Positions 7,002 to 13,987 are shown, numbered from the stretch's first letter. The stretch: DNA of 26,087 bases from PALSA-607 sp036510735 (GCA_036510735.1 DATCDK010000269.1:1-26087); one strand, 5' to 3'. Program-made: numbers and translations. The notes: a model not told the origin generated them from the sequence alone.

Positions 7002-7310
7002 CTAGGGAATGTGGACGTCGTGGTGCTGCGCGGCTCGCTGCAGTTCTTCCTCGGTCAGTTCCGACACTTTCGCCGGAGTGACGAGGGTCCAGTGATTTCC
7101 TACCGGACACTTCTGATATCTCCACCAGCCAAGGCGGACGGACTTCAGCGACACACCCGGAATCCAGATGGTCGTGAACAAGTGGCCGCTACGGCAGCGC
7201 ACGACCGTGTTGGTGCCGAGCACATAGCCACGACGGCGCGAGAGCACAGCGAGCTCTGCTCCGAGCCCAGAAAGAGCTACCGCAGCAACGACCTTGCGAC
7301 GACGAGCCAT
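7002..7310 (-). CDS. Conserved hypothetical protein with putative zinc-binding Cys/His pairs
   Basis: A 102-residue protein. It opens with MARRRK and a short hydrophobic stretch (residues 7-23), which could be a weak membrane anchor. The core holds VRCRSGHLFTTIWIPG and, later, KCPVGNHWTLVTP, giving two C-x(2-3)-G-x(0-1)-H type clusters that look like a small zinc ribbon. The C-terminus is acidic (ELTEEELQRAAQ). Similar small proteins occur in many actinobacteria, as I recall, without assigned function. It follows the gene at 7338 by 27 bases and is probably co-transcribed with it. It ends 6 bases from the convergent arginase-family gene. Confidence 0.75.
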   Translation of the reverse strand: MARRRKVVAAVALSGLGAELAVLSRRRGYVLGTNTVVRCRSGHLFTTIWIPGVSLKSVRLGWWRYQKCPVGNHWTLVTPAKVSELTEEELQRAAQHHDVHIP

Positions 7311-7337
7311 AGGACAACGGTACGCCGCGGCGAAGGT

Positions 7338-7955
7338 TTAGGACGACCCGGTGGCCCGTGCAACCGCCGCCGCCACCACCGTCTGGAACTGCGCAATGCT
7401 AGGCAGCGCGTCCAGGTTGTCCTCCTGAACTTCGAAGTAGTTATCACCGACTGCGAAGGTTGCGAAGCGCCAGTCGGGGGTCGTCGCGTTCACCCCTTCC
7501 ATCACGACGGTATGGCCGATTGTCTGTGGCGAAAGAGTGGCGCCAAGGTTCTCCGCCTGCCAGACGGCCGGGTAGCCGTGGGCCTGTGCGGCCGAGCCGA
7601 AGTGGAGCAGCACTTCGATCGTGATCCCGTCGTCCTGCCATACGTTGCCGGTCCAATGCTCACGGTCGATGAAGTTCTTGACCCGAACGAGTTGGCCCTC
7701 ACTTGTTTCCCGTGTGGTGATCGGCATGAGCGAGGGGTTGGGCTTGGCCTTGTTGTACCAACCCGCACCCAGATCGGTGGGCGTGAGCACGAGCGATGCG
7801 AGCGACGCCGGTGCGGGCGCAGATGTCAGGGTCGTCACGCCCGGACCGTGCGGGTCGCCGAACGACGAGTGTCGGATCCAACTGGACACCAAGGTGCCGA
7901 TGATGAAGGCGGAAATGAACAGGCCGAGGAGAAGTCCTGGCACCACCGCAAGCAC
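7338..7955 (-). CDS. Membrane-anchored hypothetical protein, start uncertain
   Basis: A 205-residue product from the first standard start in frame (GTG at 7955). It has one transmembrane segment at residues 2-27 and a long extracytoplasmic part with no motif I recognise (LVLTPTDLGAGWYNKAKPNPS, then VWQDDGITIEVLLHFGSAAQAHGYP). The pattern resembles actinobacterial sensor-domain or PknH-type extracellular domains, but the match is too weak to name. Upstream, the same frame stays open for 42 codons to a TGA at 8082-8084. It encodes an Arg-rich, protein-like stretch before the membrane helix (YLGSWFLLRSRRSAHGRG) but holds no start codon. The true N-terminus may therefore be longer or frameshifted. 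Confidence 0.65.
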   Translation of the reverse strand: MLAVVPGLLLGLFISAFIIGTLVSSWIRHSSFGDPHGPGVTTLTSAPAPASLASLVLTPTDLGAGWYNKAKPNPSLMPITTRETSEGQLVRVKNFIDREHWTGNVWQDDGITIEVLLHFGSAAQAHGYPAVWQAENLGATLSPQTIGHTVVMEGVNATTPDWRFATFAVGDNYFEVQEDNLDALPSIAQFQTVVAAAVARATGSS

Positions 7956-8113
7956 CGCTAGTCGGAGGTAGCTCCCCCGGCCGTGCGCGGAGCGTCGGCT
8001 CCGAAGGAGGAACCACGAGCCGAGGTAGGCCGTCGATGAACGTTCTGCGACGAGGTATGGGCGGGTCCTCGACCGCCAGGGTCAACATGGCGCAACCATC
8101 GACGGGGTCGCCC

Positions 8114-8131
8114 GGCGGCTAAAGAGCCGCC
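8114..8131 (-). terminator. GC-rich hairpin after the GH99-like gene
   Basis: Perfect 7-bp arms GGCGGCT and AGCCGCC with loop AAAG lie 31 bases beyond the stop of the GH99-like gene (read on the minus strand). There is no U-run after the stem, so it would be a non-canonical terminator or a transcript-stabilising hairpin. Confidence 0.4.
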
Positions 8132-8161
8132 AGGGCTAGCGCGCGGTGACCCGGTCGGGCG

Positions 8162-9739
8162 TTACTGGCTCCCGAAGGCGTTATGGAGCACGTCGACGTA
8201 TTGGCCGTACCCGTCAGGGCTTGCCCACTGTGTCGCCGACTCGATGTTCGACCCGTCGACCCACTCGTTCCAGGTCGTCACCAGCTCGAACTGCTTGTTC
8301 GACGCCTTCATCGCCTGCACTGCGGAGCTGAACGCGCTCACTGATCGAGCCAGCTGCGCCGCGCTGCCCTTGTGCCAGAACCCTGGCGACACGGAGTACG
8401 ACGTCGGAGTGACCTCGGCCTGGGTGGCCGGGGCGTACTCGTGCCATGCGTCCGGCTGGTTCGGGCACGACAGATAGTTCTGCGTGAAGAACTCTTTCTG
8501 CACGACGTACCACTGGTGGTTCGCATTGGCGGCCGCCCAGCGAGCGAGCATCGAGCAGCCATCGTTCGCGTCGGGCCAGACGAAGATGACCGGCTTGCCG
8601 TTGATGTGCAGGAAGTTCGGGTCGTTCGCGTAGGTGTTGTACAGGTACGCAAGGTCGGACTGGATGGCAGCAACGGGCGGATTGCCCTGGCCTTCGAGCT
8701 CGTAATAGACCGACCACTTGAACGGCGTGCCATGCGCAGCAGCCAGGTCAAGCGACAGGCGCTTGCTGAACACGTCGGACTGACCTTCCCACGAGAAGAT
8801 CGCGCCGTTGAGCCCGGCGTAACGCATCTCGGTCAGTTGCCGTGCAACCTCGGCCGTGTTGGACGTGTCGTACTGTCCGTCGCTCGGCGTGAAGTTGCTG
8901 CCCGGCTGGGTCCAGCCGGCCGGGAACCACGGGTAGTAGAAGGTCAACCGGAGCGACGGCGCCGCGACCGGAACGGGCGCCCCAGCGACAGTCACATTCA
9001 CGGCCGCGCTACGGGACGCCGGGAACTGGGCATTGCCCGGCCAGAACAGACTCCACGACCTCGACGTGCTCAGCCCGACGGCATAGGCGTTCGCGCCGCC
9101 AGCGCCGTTGGTGATGACGGATCCGGCGTTCGTCCAGACTCCGTTCACCGATTGCTGGAGGTACACCCGACCACCGCCGAGCGGCGCACCGTTGGCCGCC
9201 AGGGTCAGCCGGCCGCTGAACGCCACGGTGCCGCCATTGGACACGTTCGATGCACTCGCCACGATGCTCATCTGCGTCGCCCGCGTCGCACTCACCGGCG
9301 GTGCGGCGACGTTGACGGCGACGGCAGCCGAGCGGGACGCCGCGAACTGGGCGTTGCCGGGCCAGTACAGCGCCCACGAGCGCGAGGTCGAGAGCCCGAC
9401 GGCGTAGCCGGTCGCGCCACCCGCGCCATTGGTCACGACGGATCCGGCGTTGGTCCACACACCGTTCACCGATTGCTGGAGGTAGACCCGCCCACCCCCG
9501 AGCGGTGCCTTGTCGGAAGCGCGAACCAGCTTGCCCGAGATCGCGACGGAGCCGCCGTACGCGATGTTCTGGGTGGCCTCGGTCGTCGTGATCGCGGTCG
9601 AAGTCGCTGCGGTCGCGGCCGCGGGCGTGACCGAGAGTGCAGCCGAAGTCGTTACCGACAGTGGCGACACGACGACGACGGCGGCAGAGGCAAGGACGGC
9701 GGTGGCGATCCGGCTCAGCCGGATGGACGAAATACGCAT
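8162..9739 (-). CDS. Secreted GH99-like glycosidase with two tandem beta-sandwich repeats
   Basis: A 525-residue exported protein. Residues 1-35 are a signal peptide (basic start, hydrophobic AVLASAAVVVVSPL core). Two nearly identical beta-sandwich modules follow, at about residues 55-145 and 163-252. Each contains LGGGRVYLQQSVNGVWTNAG and a C-terminal SRSWxLxWPGNAQFxASRSAA strand. The rest (about 262-525) resembles GH99/GH71-like catalytic domains: FYYPWFPAGW, SDGQYDTSNTAEVARQ, FSWEGQ, KPVIFVWPD and the closing TTWNEWVDGSNIE. This suggests action on extracellular alpha-mannan or alpha-glucan; the substrate is inferred only. The ATG at 9739 has a CATAAT 7-12 bases before it and no ribosome-binding site. 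It sits after cysM, outside that operon's usual content. Confidence 0.82.
   Translation of the reverse strand: MRISSIRLSRIATAVLASAAVVVVSPLSVTTSAALSVTPAAATAATSTAITTTEATQNIAYGGSVAISGKLVRASDKAPLGGGRVYLQQSVNGVWTNAGSVVTNGAGGATGYAVGLSTSRSWALYWPGNAQFAASRSAAVAVNVAAPPVSATRATQMSIVASASNVSNGGTVAFSGRLTLAANGAPLGGGRVYLQQSVNGVWTNAGSVITNGAGGANAYAVGLSTSRSWSLFWPGNAQFPASRSAAVNVTVAGAPVPVAAPSLRLTFYYPWFPAGWTQPGSNFTPSDGQYDTSNTAEVARQLTEMRYAGLNGAIFSWEGQSDVFSKRLSLDLAAAHGTPFKWSVYYELEGQGNPPVAAIQSDLAYLYNTYANDPNFLHINGKPVIFVWPDANDGCSMLARWAAANANHQWYVVQKEFFTQNYLSCPNQPDAWHEYAPATQAEVTPTSYSVSPGFWHKGSAAQLARSVSAFSSAVQAMKASNKQFELVTTWNEWVDGSNIESATQWASPDGYGQYVDVLHNAFGSQ
8999..9520 (-). repeat. Internal tandem duplication in the GH99-like gene (321-bp period)
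   Basis: Two in-frame copies are offset by 321 bases (107 codons). The shared 17-base segment CCGTTCACCGATTGCTG starts at 9141 in one copy and 9462 in the other. The encoded modules match at most positions, and synonymous changes between them show that the duplication is not brand new. Confidence 0.8.
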
Positions 9740-9745
9740 ACCTAC

Positions 9746-9751
9746 ATTATG
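9746..9751 (-). promoter_or_regulatory. Candidate -10 element for leaderless transcription of the GH99-like gene
   Basis: CATAAT on the minus strand matches TATAAT at five of six positions and occupies bases -12 to -7 relative to the ATG at 9739. No -35 match was found at standard spacing. Confidence 0.4.
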
Positions 9752-9796
9752 TGGGTGATCATCTTGCTCACCGGTACGGCCATTCGGGCACTATTT

Positions 9797-9813
9797 GGCG
9801 TGTCGGACACGCC
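9797..9813. repeat. Near-perfect palindrome between cysM and the GH99-like gene
   Basis: Arms GGCGTGTC and GACACGCC meet around one central base. It lies 14 bases beyond the cysM stop and about 58 bases before the GH99-like start. It could end the cysM transcript (6-bp stem, 5-base loop, no U-run) or be a regulator site for the downstream gene. Confidence 0.5.
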
Positions 9814-9826
9814 GTCGGGCCAGGAT

Positions 9827-10774
9827 CTAAGCCCAGAGCTGGCCTTCGAGCCTCGCCGCAGCCTCGTCGAGCGTGCCGCCGTAGGCGCCGGTCGAGAGGT
9901 ACTTCCAGCCGCCATCGGCAACGACGAAGGCAATGTCGGCCCGGACGCCCGCCTCAACCGCCCTGGACGCAGCTCCCAGCGCCGCGTGCAGAATCGCCCC
10001 GGTCGAGATGCCGGCGAAAATCCCTTCTTGCTCGACGAGCTCGCGGGTGCGCAGCAAGGCTTCGGCCGACCCGACCGAGAAACGGGCTGTCAGCACCGAG
10101 GCGTCGTAAAGCTCCGGTACGAAGCCCTCATCGAGATTGCGCAAGCCGTAGACCAACTCGCCGTACCTGGGCTCGGCGGCGATGATCTCGATCCCCGGCA
10201 CGTGTTCGCGCAGGAACCGGCCGCAGCCCATCAACGTGCCGGTCGTGCCGAGACCCGCCACGAAGTGGGTGATCGACGGCAGGTCAGCCAAGATCTCCGG
10301 CGCGGTTGTCTCGTAGTGCGCCTGGGCGTTCGCCGGGTTGCCGTATTGATAGAGCATCACCCAGTCAGGGTGCTCGGCGGCCATCGCCTTGGCGACGCGC
10401 ACCGCCTCGTTCGACCCACCCGCTGCAGGGGAGAACACGATCGACGCGCCCCACATCTCCAGCAGCTGGCGGCGCTCGATAGAGGTGTTCTCCGGCATGA
10501 CACAGACCAGCGAATAGCCGCGCTGCCTGGCCACCATCGCGAGCGAGATTCCGGTGTTTCCCGAGGTGGGCTCAAGAATCGTCGCGCCAGGCGAGAGCAG
10601 CCCGTCCTTCTCGGCCGCATCGATCATGAAAAGAGCGGCGCGGTCCTTGATCGACCCTGTCGGGTTGTGGTCCTCGAGCTTGGCCCACAGGCGCACATCA
10701 GCGGACGGCGACAACCTCGGCAGTCCGACAAGCGGCGTCTGCCCGACGGAGTCGACGAGGGAGTCAAAGCGCAC
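9827..10774 (-). CDS. cysM: CysO-dependent O-phosphoserine sulfhydrylase (cysteine synthase)
   Basis: A PLP enzyme that uses the thiocarboxylate of CysO as sulfur donor and O-phosphoserine as acceptor, making a CysO-cysteine adduct. The 315-residue protein has the PLP lysine in TGSIKDRA (Lys43), the substrate loop PTSGNTGISLA, the phosphate-binding GTTGT and the segment EPRYGELVYGLRNLDEGFVPELYD. The LRN arginine matches the residue linked to phosphoserine specificity in the M. tuberculosis enzyme (from memory). The C-terminus LEGQLWA is the flexible active-site lid seen in that protein. It starts with GTG two bases after the cysO stop. Gene context (mec-cysO-cysM) settles the type of cysteine synthase. 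Confidence 0.96.
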   Translation of the reverse strand: MRFDSLVDSVGQTPLVGLPRLSPSADVRLWAKLEDHNPTGSIKDRAALFMIDAAEKDGLLSPGATILEPTSGNTGISLAMVARQRGYSLVCVMPENTSIERRQLLEMWGASIVFSPAAGGSNEAVRVAKAMAAEHPDWVMLYQYGNPANAQAHYETTAPEILADLPSITHFVAGLGTTGTLMGCGRFLREHVPGIEIIAAEPRYGELVYGLRNLDEGFVPELYDASVLTARFSVGSAEALLRTRELVEQEGIFAGISTGAILHAALGAASRAVEAGVRADIAFVVADGGWKYLSTGAYGGTLDEAAARLEGQLWA

Positions 10775-10776
10775 GC

Positions 10777-11100
10777 TTACCCGCCAGCAGTGACATGCGC
10801 GCCGGCTCCGCCGGCTCGTTCCTCGCCAGCTCCACCAGCGACAGCCGGAAGCACCGTCACTGTGTCTCCATCTTTGACTGCCGTCCCGAGCCCGCCCATG
10901 AATCGGACGTCCTCATCGTTGACGTAGACATTCACGAACCGGCGCAGGCCTTTCTCGTCCACGATCCGGTCGCGAAGGCCGGGGTGCCGGGAGTCGAGGT
11001 CGACGAGGACGTCGGCGAGAGTGCCACCGTCACCGGCGACCGCCTTTTCTCCGCCGGTGTATGTGCGCAGGATCGTCGGGATACGGACCTCGATGGCCAT
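10777..11100 (-). CDS. cysO: CysO, ubiquitin-like MoaD-family sulfur carrier with C-terminal extension
   Basis: A 107-residue beta-grasp sulfur carrier: EVRIPTILRTYTGG at the start, LADVLVDLDSRHPGL, then RFVNVYVNDEDVRFMGGL and GDTVTVLPAVAGG. In M. tuberculosis CysO (as I recall it) the protein ends at VAGG, and that terminal glycine becomes the thiocarboxylate. Here VAGG is residues 87-90 and 17 further residues follow, rich in Gly and Ala and ending again in AGG. Either the tail is cut off, perhaps by the neighbouring JAMM protease, or the final GG is the working end. It precedes cysM by two bases, and a 40-base gap separates it from mec. Confidence 0.94.
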   Translation of the reverse strand: MAIEVRIPTILRTYTGGEKAVAGDGGTLADVLVDLDSRHPGLRDRIVDEKGLRRFVNVYVNDEDVRFMGGLGTAVKDGDTVTVLPAVAGGAGEERAGGAGAHVTAGG

Positions 11101-11140
11101 GCCGGAAATCTCCTAAAGATGGGCGTGCAGGTGGACGTCG

Positions 11141-11581
11141 CTACTGCGTCTTATCTGGCTCCAACGCCGGGACCACCCTGACCTCTTCCTCGGTCACGAC
11201 GGCGTCGACGATGCGGTACGAGCGGAACTCCACGGTATCGGGCTCCCGGGTCGACACGAGCACGTAGTGGGCGCCCGGCTCAGAGGCGTAGGCCACATCA
11301 GTCCGCGACGGGTAGGCCTGCGTCGCAGTGTGCGAGTGGTAGACGACCACCGGCTCTTCGTCGCGATCGTCCATCTCGCGATAGAGCCGAAGGAGGTCGA
11401 GGGAGTCGAATTCGTAGAAGGTCGGTGACCGGGCCACGTTCACCATCGGAATGAACCGCTCCGGCCGGTCGCTACCGACAGGCCCGGCGACGATTCCGCA
11501 GGCCTCGTCGGGGTGGTCGCGGCGGGCATGCGCGACGATCTCGTCGACGGTCTGCGAGCTGATGACGAGCACGGTCGCCAC
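11141..11581 (-). CDS. mec: Mec-type JAMM/MPN+ metallopeptidase (CysO-cysteine peptidase)
   Basis: This zinc peptidase releases cysteine from the CysO-cysteine adduct. With the GTG at 11581 it is 146 residues. The JAMM motif is complete: Glu26 in DEACGIVAGP, His82 and His84 in YHSHTATQAYPSRTD, Ser92 and Asp95. Stretches such as AHARRDHPDEACG, SPTFYEFDS and SYRIVDAVVTEE match the mycobacterial protein as I remember it. The G of the GTG start is the last base of the vapC stop (TAGTG), so mec is translationally linked to vapC. A second GTG at 11572 is possible. The longer frame to 11659 would run into vapC and has no support. Confidence 0.93.
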   Translation of the reverse strand: MATVLVISSQTVDEIVAHARRDHPDEACGIVAGPVGSDRPERFIPMVNVARSPTFYEFDSLDLLRLYREMDDRDEEPVVVYHSHTATQAYPSRTDVAYASEPGAHYVLVSTREPDTVEFRSYRIVDAVVTEEEVRVVPALEPDKTQ

Positions 11582-11964
11582 TACCTGGGAACCAGCGTGA
11601 CCGGGCAACGAATGCCAGGAGCTGCGGCCAGCCGCGCGTCCGCGGTAACGACCGAGCAATCGAGTTGTTCGGCCAGCGCAACGTAGCCGGCGTCGTAGGC
11701 AGTGAGGTTGTCGCGAAGCGCCCAGATCCGTTCAAGGAGTCCGTGCGCCGGGTAGCGGGTGGCAGCGAGGCGACGCCAGGTGTCGAGGGTTGCCCAGCCC
11801 TGCTTCTCGGTCATCCGATGAGCGATCACGAGTCGACGCAGTCCGCTGGCTACCGCACTGTCGATCAAGTGCGGGACGTGCAGCTGCTCCGCTGCGAGTC
11901 TGCGTCGCGCCGGCCCGTCGTTGAGGAGGCCCGCGATCGCGGCCGATGCATCGACGACGATCAC
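11581..11964 (-). CDS. vapC: PIN-domain toxin, VapC-like, one catalytic acid missing
   Basis: VapC toxins are Mg-dependent RNases that cut RNA and are held in check by VapB. This 127-residue PIN domain has Asp5 in MIVVDASA, Asp91 in TAYDAGYVALAE and Asp109 in VVTADARLA. The second conserved acid, normally Glu in a PxLIDxEV segment, is Ala37 here (PHLIDSAVASGLRR). A one-base change (gcg for gag) explains it. The toxin may be weakened or inactive. It overlaps vapB by four bases and touches the start of mec, an unusual place for a toxin-antitoxin pair. The N- and C-termini look complete. Confidence 0.88.
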   Translation of the reverse strand: MIVVDASAAIAGLLNDGPARRRLAAEQLHVPHLIDSAVASGLRRLVIAHRMTEKQGWATLDTWRRLAATRYPAHGLLERIWALRDNLTAYDAGYVALAEQLDCSVVTADARLAAAPGIRCPVTLVPR

Positions 11965-12182
11965 CGGCTGGCGCGCTCGTCATCGATCGCAGCGACGATA
12001 GTGGCCGGGTCGATATCGAGGTCTGGCAGCCTGTCGAGCAACCCCGGGTTGTCGGCTCGACGGGAGACCTCGCTCAGTTCCCTGACCGCGACCGCTCCGA
12101 CCGAGGTCGCGTCTCGCTCTGCGAGGCGCTCCAGGCGGCGGACCACCTCGTCCGGCACGTTACGCAAATAGAGGGTCCTCAT
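11961..12182 (-). CDS. vapB: VapB-like antitoxin, ribbon-helix-helix (FitA/MazE-type) protein
   Basis: A 73-residue protein opening with MRTLYLRNVPDEVVRRLERLAE, the pattern of FitA/VapB ribbon-helix-helix antitoxins (a beta strand followed by a helix). The acidic C-terminal part (RLPDLDIDPATIVAAIDDE) would wrap the toxin. It overlaps the downstream PIN-domain gene by four bases and starts 11 bases after the DUF2017 gene, so it may also be driven by read-through from clpS. Autorepression is known for the family, but I see no obvious palindrome in the tiny upstream gap. Confidence 0.88.
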   Translation of the reverse strand: MRTLYLRNVPDEVVRRLERLAERDATSVGAVAVRELSEVSRRADNPGLLDRLPDLDIDPATIVAAIDDERASR

Positions 12183-12193
12183 GTCGCAGAATG

Positions 12194-12760
12194 CTAGCAG
12201 GCAGCTAGCAGGTCAGCGAGCAGATACCCGACCCACTCGAAGAGCAAGAACGGCCCGGTCCGCGGATCATCGGCATCGATCACCGCGAGGTCGTCGTGGT
12301 CACTCGCGTTCTCGATGCCAAGGCGGACGGCGAGCACCAGCCGCACCCTGTTCAGCACCCGCAACCACGCCTGCGCCAAGTCATCGTCGAGGCTCGCGTG
12401 CCCGTTCTCGCCGATGACGAGCAACGATTCGCGGACGGCGAGAAGGTCGGCGTGCATCCCGTCGCGCAGCGTCGCGTCGGTGTAGCGGCGGAATTCCTCG
12501 GTCGCCTCGGCGTCGTCGGGGTACGCGTCAGGCAACAGCCGCCGCAGCGCCGGGTCGGACGGAGCAGTGACCGGGTCGCTCGACCAACTCAAACCGGCGA
12601 TAACGGCGGCATCGCCAGTCGCGTCGGCAGCGGCCTCCGTAGGAGGCTCGCCACCGCCCAGCAACCCGTCGAGTTCGCCGAGCAGATGAGAGATCACCAG
12701 CACCTCGTCGTCCCGCATTTGCATGCGCGGACCGCGAGCACGACGGCTGACCTTAGCCAA
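12194..12760 (-). CDS. DUF2017 family protein
   Basis: A 188-residue actinobacterial protein with the DUF2017 features: a short basic start, a helix with EVLVISHLLGELDGLL, then SDPALRRLLPDAYPDD with EEFRRYTDATLRDG, and a C-terminal block LDDDLAQAWLRVLNRVRLVLAVRLGI. The start used is TTG at 12760. ATGs at 12724 and 12718 are alternatives but would remove the conserved basic lead-in. It begins 13 bases after the clpS stop. DUF2017 proteins nearly always follow clpS in actinobacteria, which hints at a link to the ClpS/ClpCP N-degron pathway; no activity is established. Confidence 0.88.
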   Translation of the reverse strand: MAKVSRRARGPRMQMRDDEVLVISHLLGELDGLLGGGEPPTEAAADATGDAAVIAGLSWSSDPVTAPSDPALRRLLPDAYPDDAEATEEFRRYTDATLRDGMHADLLAVRESLLVIGENGHASLDDDLAQAWLRVLNRVRLVLAVRLGIENASDHDDLAVIDADDPRTGPFLLFEWVGYLLADLLAAC

Positions 12761-12773
12761 CGAGAGCCACCGC

Positions 12774-13058
12774 TCAGTCGTCCTTTTGCAGGGTGGCCCA
12801 AAGGCCGTGGGCGTGCAGGCGCTGGACGTCGTTCTCCATTTGCTCCCGGGTCCCCGTCGAGACGGCGGCCCGGCCCTCGTGATGCACCTGGAGCATCAGC
12901 TTTTCGGCCTTGGGCTTCGGATATCCGAAAAGCTTCTGGAAGACGTGTGTGACGTATTCCATAAGGTTCACCGGATCGTCCCAGACGATCGTCACCCAAG
13001 GGTGGTCAGGCCGCACGTCGGCCTCGGGGCGCTCCACCTCAGCGGGCGCGGTACTCAT
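12774..13058 (-). CDS. clpS: ATP-dependent Clp protease adaptor ClpS
   Basis: ClpS hands proteins with destabilising N-terminal residues to the ClpA/ClpC-ClpP protease. The 94-residue protein has a flexible acidic N-terminal tail and the core HPWVTIVWDDPVNLMEYVTHVFQ, where the DDPVN loop forms the N-degron pocket. MLQVHHEGRAAVSTG and the C-terminal HAHGLWATL follow. The ATG at 13058 is chosen because GAGGG lies just upstream; the open frame extends to 13088, but that adds an atypical leader. It is divergent from the hopanoid genes with only 20-59 bases between starts. It heads the clpS-DUF2017-vapBC-mec-cysO-cysM run. Confidence 0.95.
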   Translation of the reverse strand: MSTAPAEVERPEADVRPDHPWVTIVWDDPVNLMEYVTHVFQKLFGYPKPKAEKLMLQVHHEGRAAVSTGTREQMENDVQRLHAHGLWATLQKDD

Positions 13059-13078
13059 GACCCTCATCGTAGGGTTGA

Positions 13079-13987
13079 ATGCCCGCACTCGATCAGGACC
13101 TGGAGGATGCTAGCCCGATGACCGCAGCCGCGCCCGCACTCCAGGCGCTCGATGGAGTGCTCGCCAAGGCGCGCTCCGAGAACTTTCCGGTGGCTTTGTG
13201 GTTCTTGCCCACGCAACTGCGCGCTGACCTGCTCGCCATTTACGGCTATGCCCGATTCGTCGACGACATCGGCGACGAGACCAGCGTCGAGAGCAGCGTG
13301 CGACTCGCGATGCTCGACCTCGTCGATGCCGACGTCACAACCCTGTTTGCCGATCGCGACCCCTCGTTGCCGGCAGTCGCCGCCCTGACCACGGGGGTGC
13401 AGGCCGGCCGGGTACCAGAGACGTCGCTGCGCCGACTCGTCGAGGCCAACCGGCTCGACCAGCGCGCTGACCGCTACGAGACGTTCGACGACCTACGGCA
13501 CTACTGCACGTTGTCGGCCGACCCGGTCGGGCACCTGGTGCTCGCCGCGCTCGGACTCGAGACGCCCGATCGCGTCGAACTCTCCGACAAGATCTGCACG
13601 GCGTTGCAGCTGGCCGAGCACTGGCAGGACGTCGCGGAGGATCTGGGCCGCGGGCGCGTCTATCTCCCCCAGGAGGACCTTCGCCGGTTCGGTGTCAGCG
13701 ACGACGACCTGCGCGCGGCGCACGCCAGCCCAGCGGTGAAGACGTTGATGGCGTTCGAGGTGGCCCGCGCGCGCGACCTGCTGGCGCAGGGTGCGCCCCT
13801 CGTCGGGCTCATTCCCGGCCGCGGAAGGCTCGCGATCGCGGGTTTCGTCGCGGGCGGACGCGCCGCGCTGCACGCGATTGCGGCCGCCGACTTCGATGTT
13901 CTTGCGGGCACACCGAAGCCCACCAAGCAGCGCACATTGCGCGAAGCGGTCGGCGTTTTGACGAGTCGAGCGGACCCTGATGACTGA
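13079..13987 (+). CDS. hpnC: Squalene synthase HpnC (hydroxysqualene synthase)
   Basis: In the HpnCDE route HpnC converts presqualene diphosphate to hydroxysqualene. The 302-residue trans-prenyltransferase-fold protein has NFPVALWFLP, the first Asp-rich motif DDIGDE (Asp62-Asp66) and the second HWQDVAEDLGRGRVYLP (Asp184, Asp188). The NFPVA opening separates HpnC from HpnD. Two starts are plausible: ATG 13079, preceded by AGGG, and ATG 13118, preceded by GGAGG at 13102-13106; the longer one is listed. The stop overlaps the hpnD start by 8 bases. It leads a five-gene co-directional run and is divergent from clpS. Confidence 0.93.
   Translation: MPALDQDLEDASPMTAAAPALQALDGVLAKARSENFPVALWFLPTQLRADLLAIYGYARFVDDIGDETSVESSVRLAMLDLVDADVTTLFADRDPSLPAVAALTTGVQAGRVPETSLRRLVEANRLDQRADRYETFDDLRHYCTLSADPVGHLVLAALGLETPDRVELSDKICTALQLAEHWQDVAEDLGRGRVYLPQEDLRRFGVSDDDLRAAHASPAVKTLMAFEVARARDLLAQGAPLVGLIPGRGRLAIAGFVAGGRAALHAIAAADFDVLAGTPKPTKQRTLREAVGVLTSRADPDD

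Noticed and set aside
7011..7961. 316-codon open frame on the plus strand
   Set aside because: Antisense to the two hypothetical genes, whose products have protein-like features (membrane helix, Cys/His clusters).
8372..10927. 851-codon open frame on the plus strand
   Set aside because: It is antisense to the GH99-like, cysM and cysO genes, which have clear motifs. Its product is low-complexity and Arg/Gly-rich, as expected from an antisense frame in high-GC DNA.
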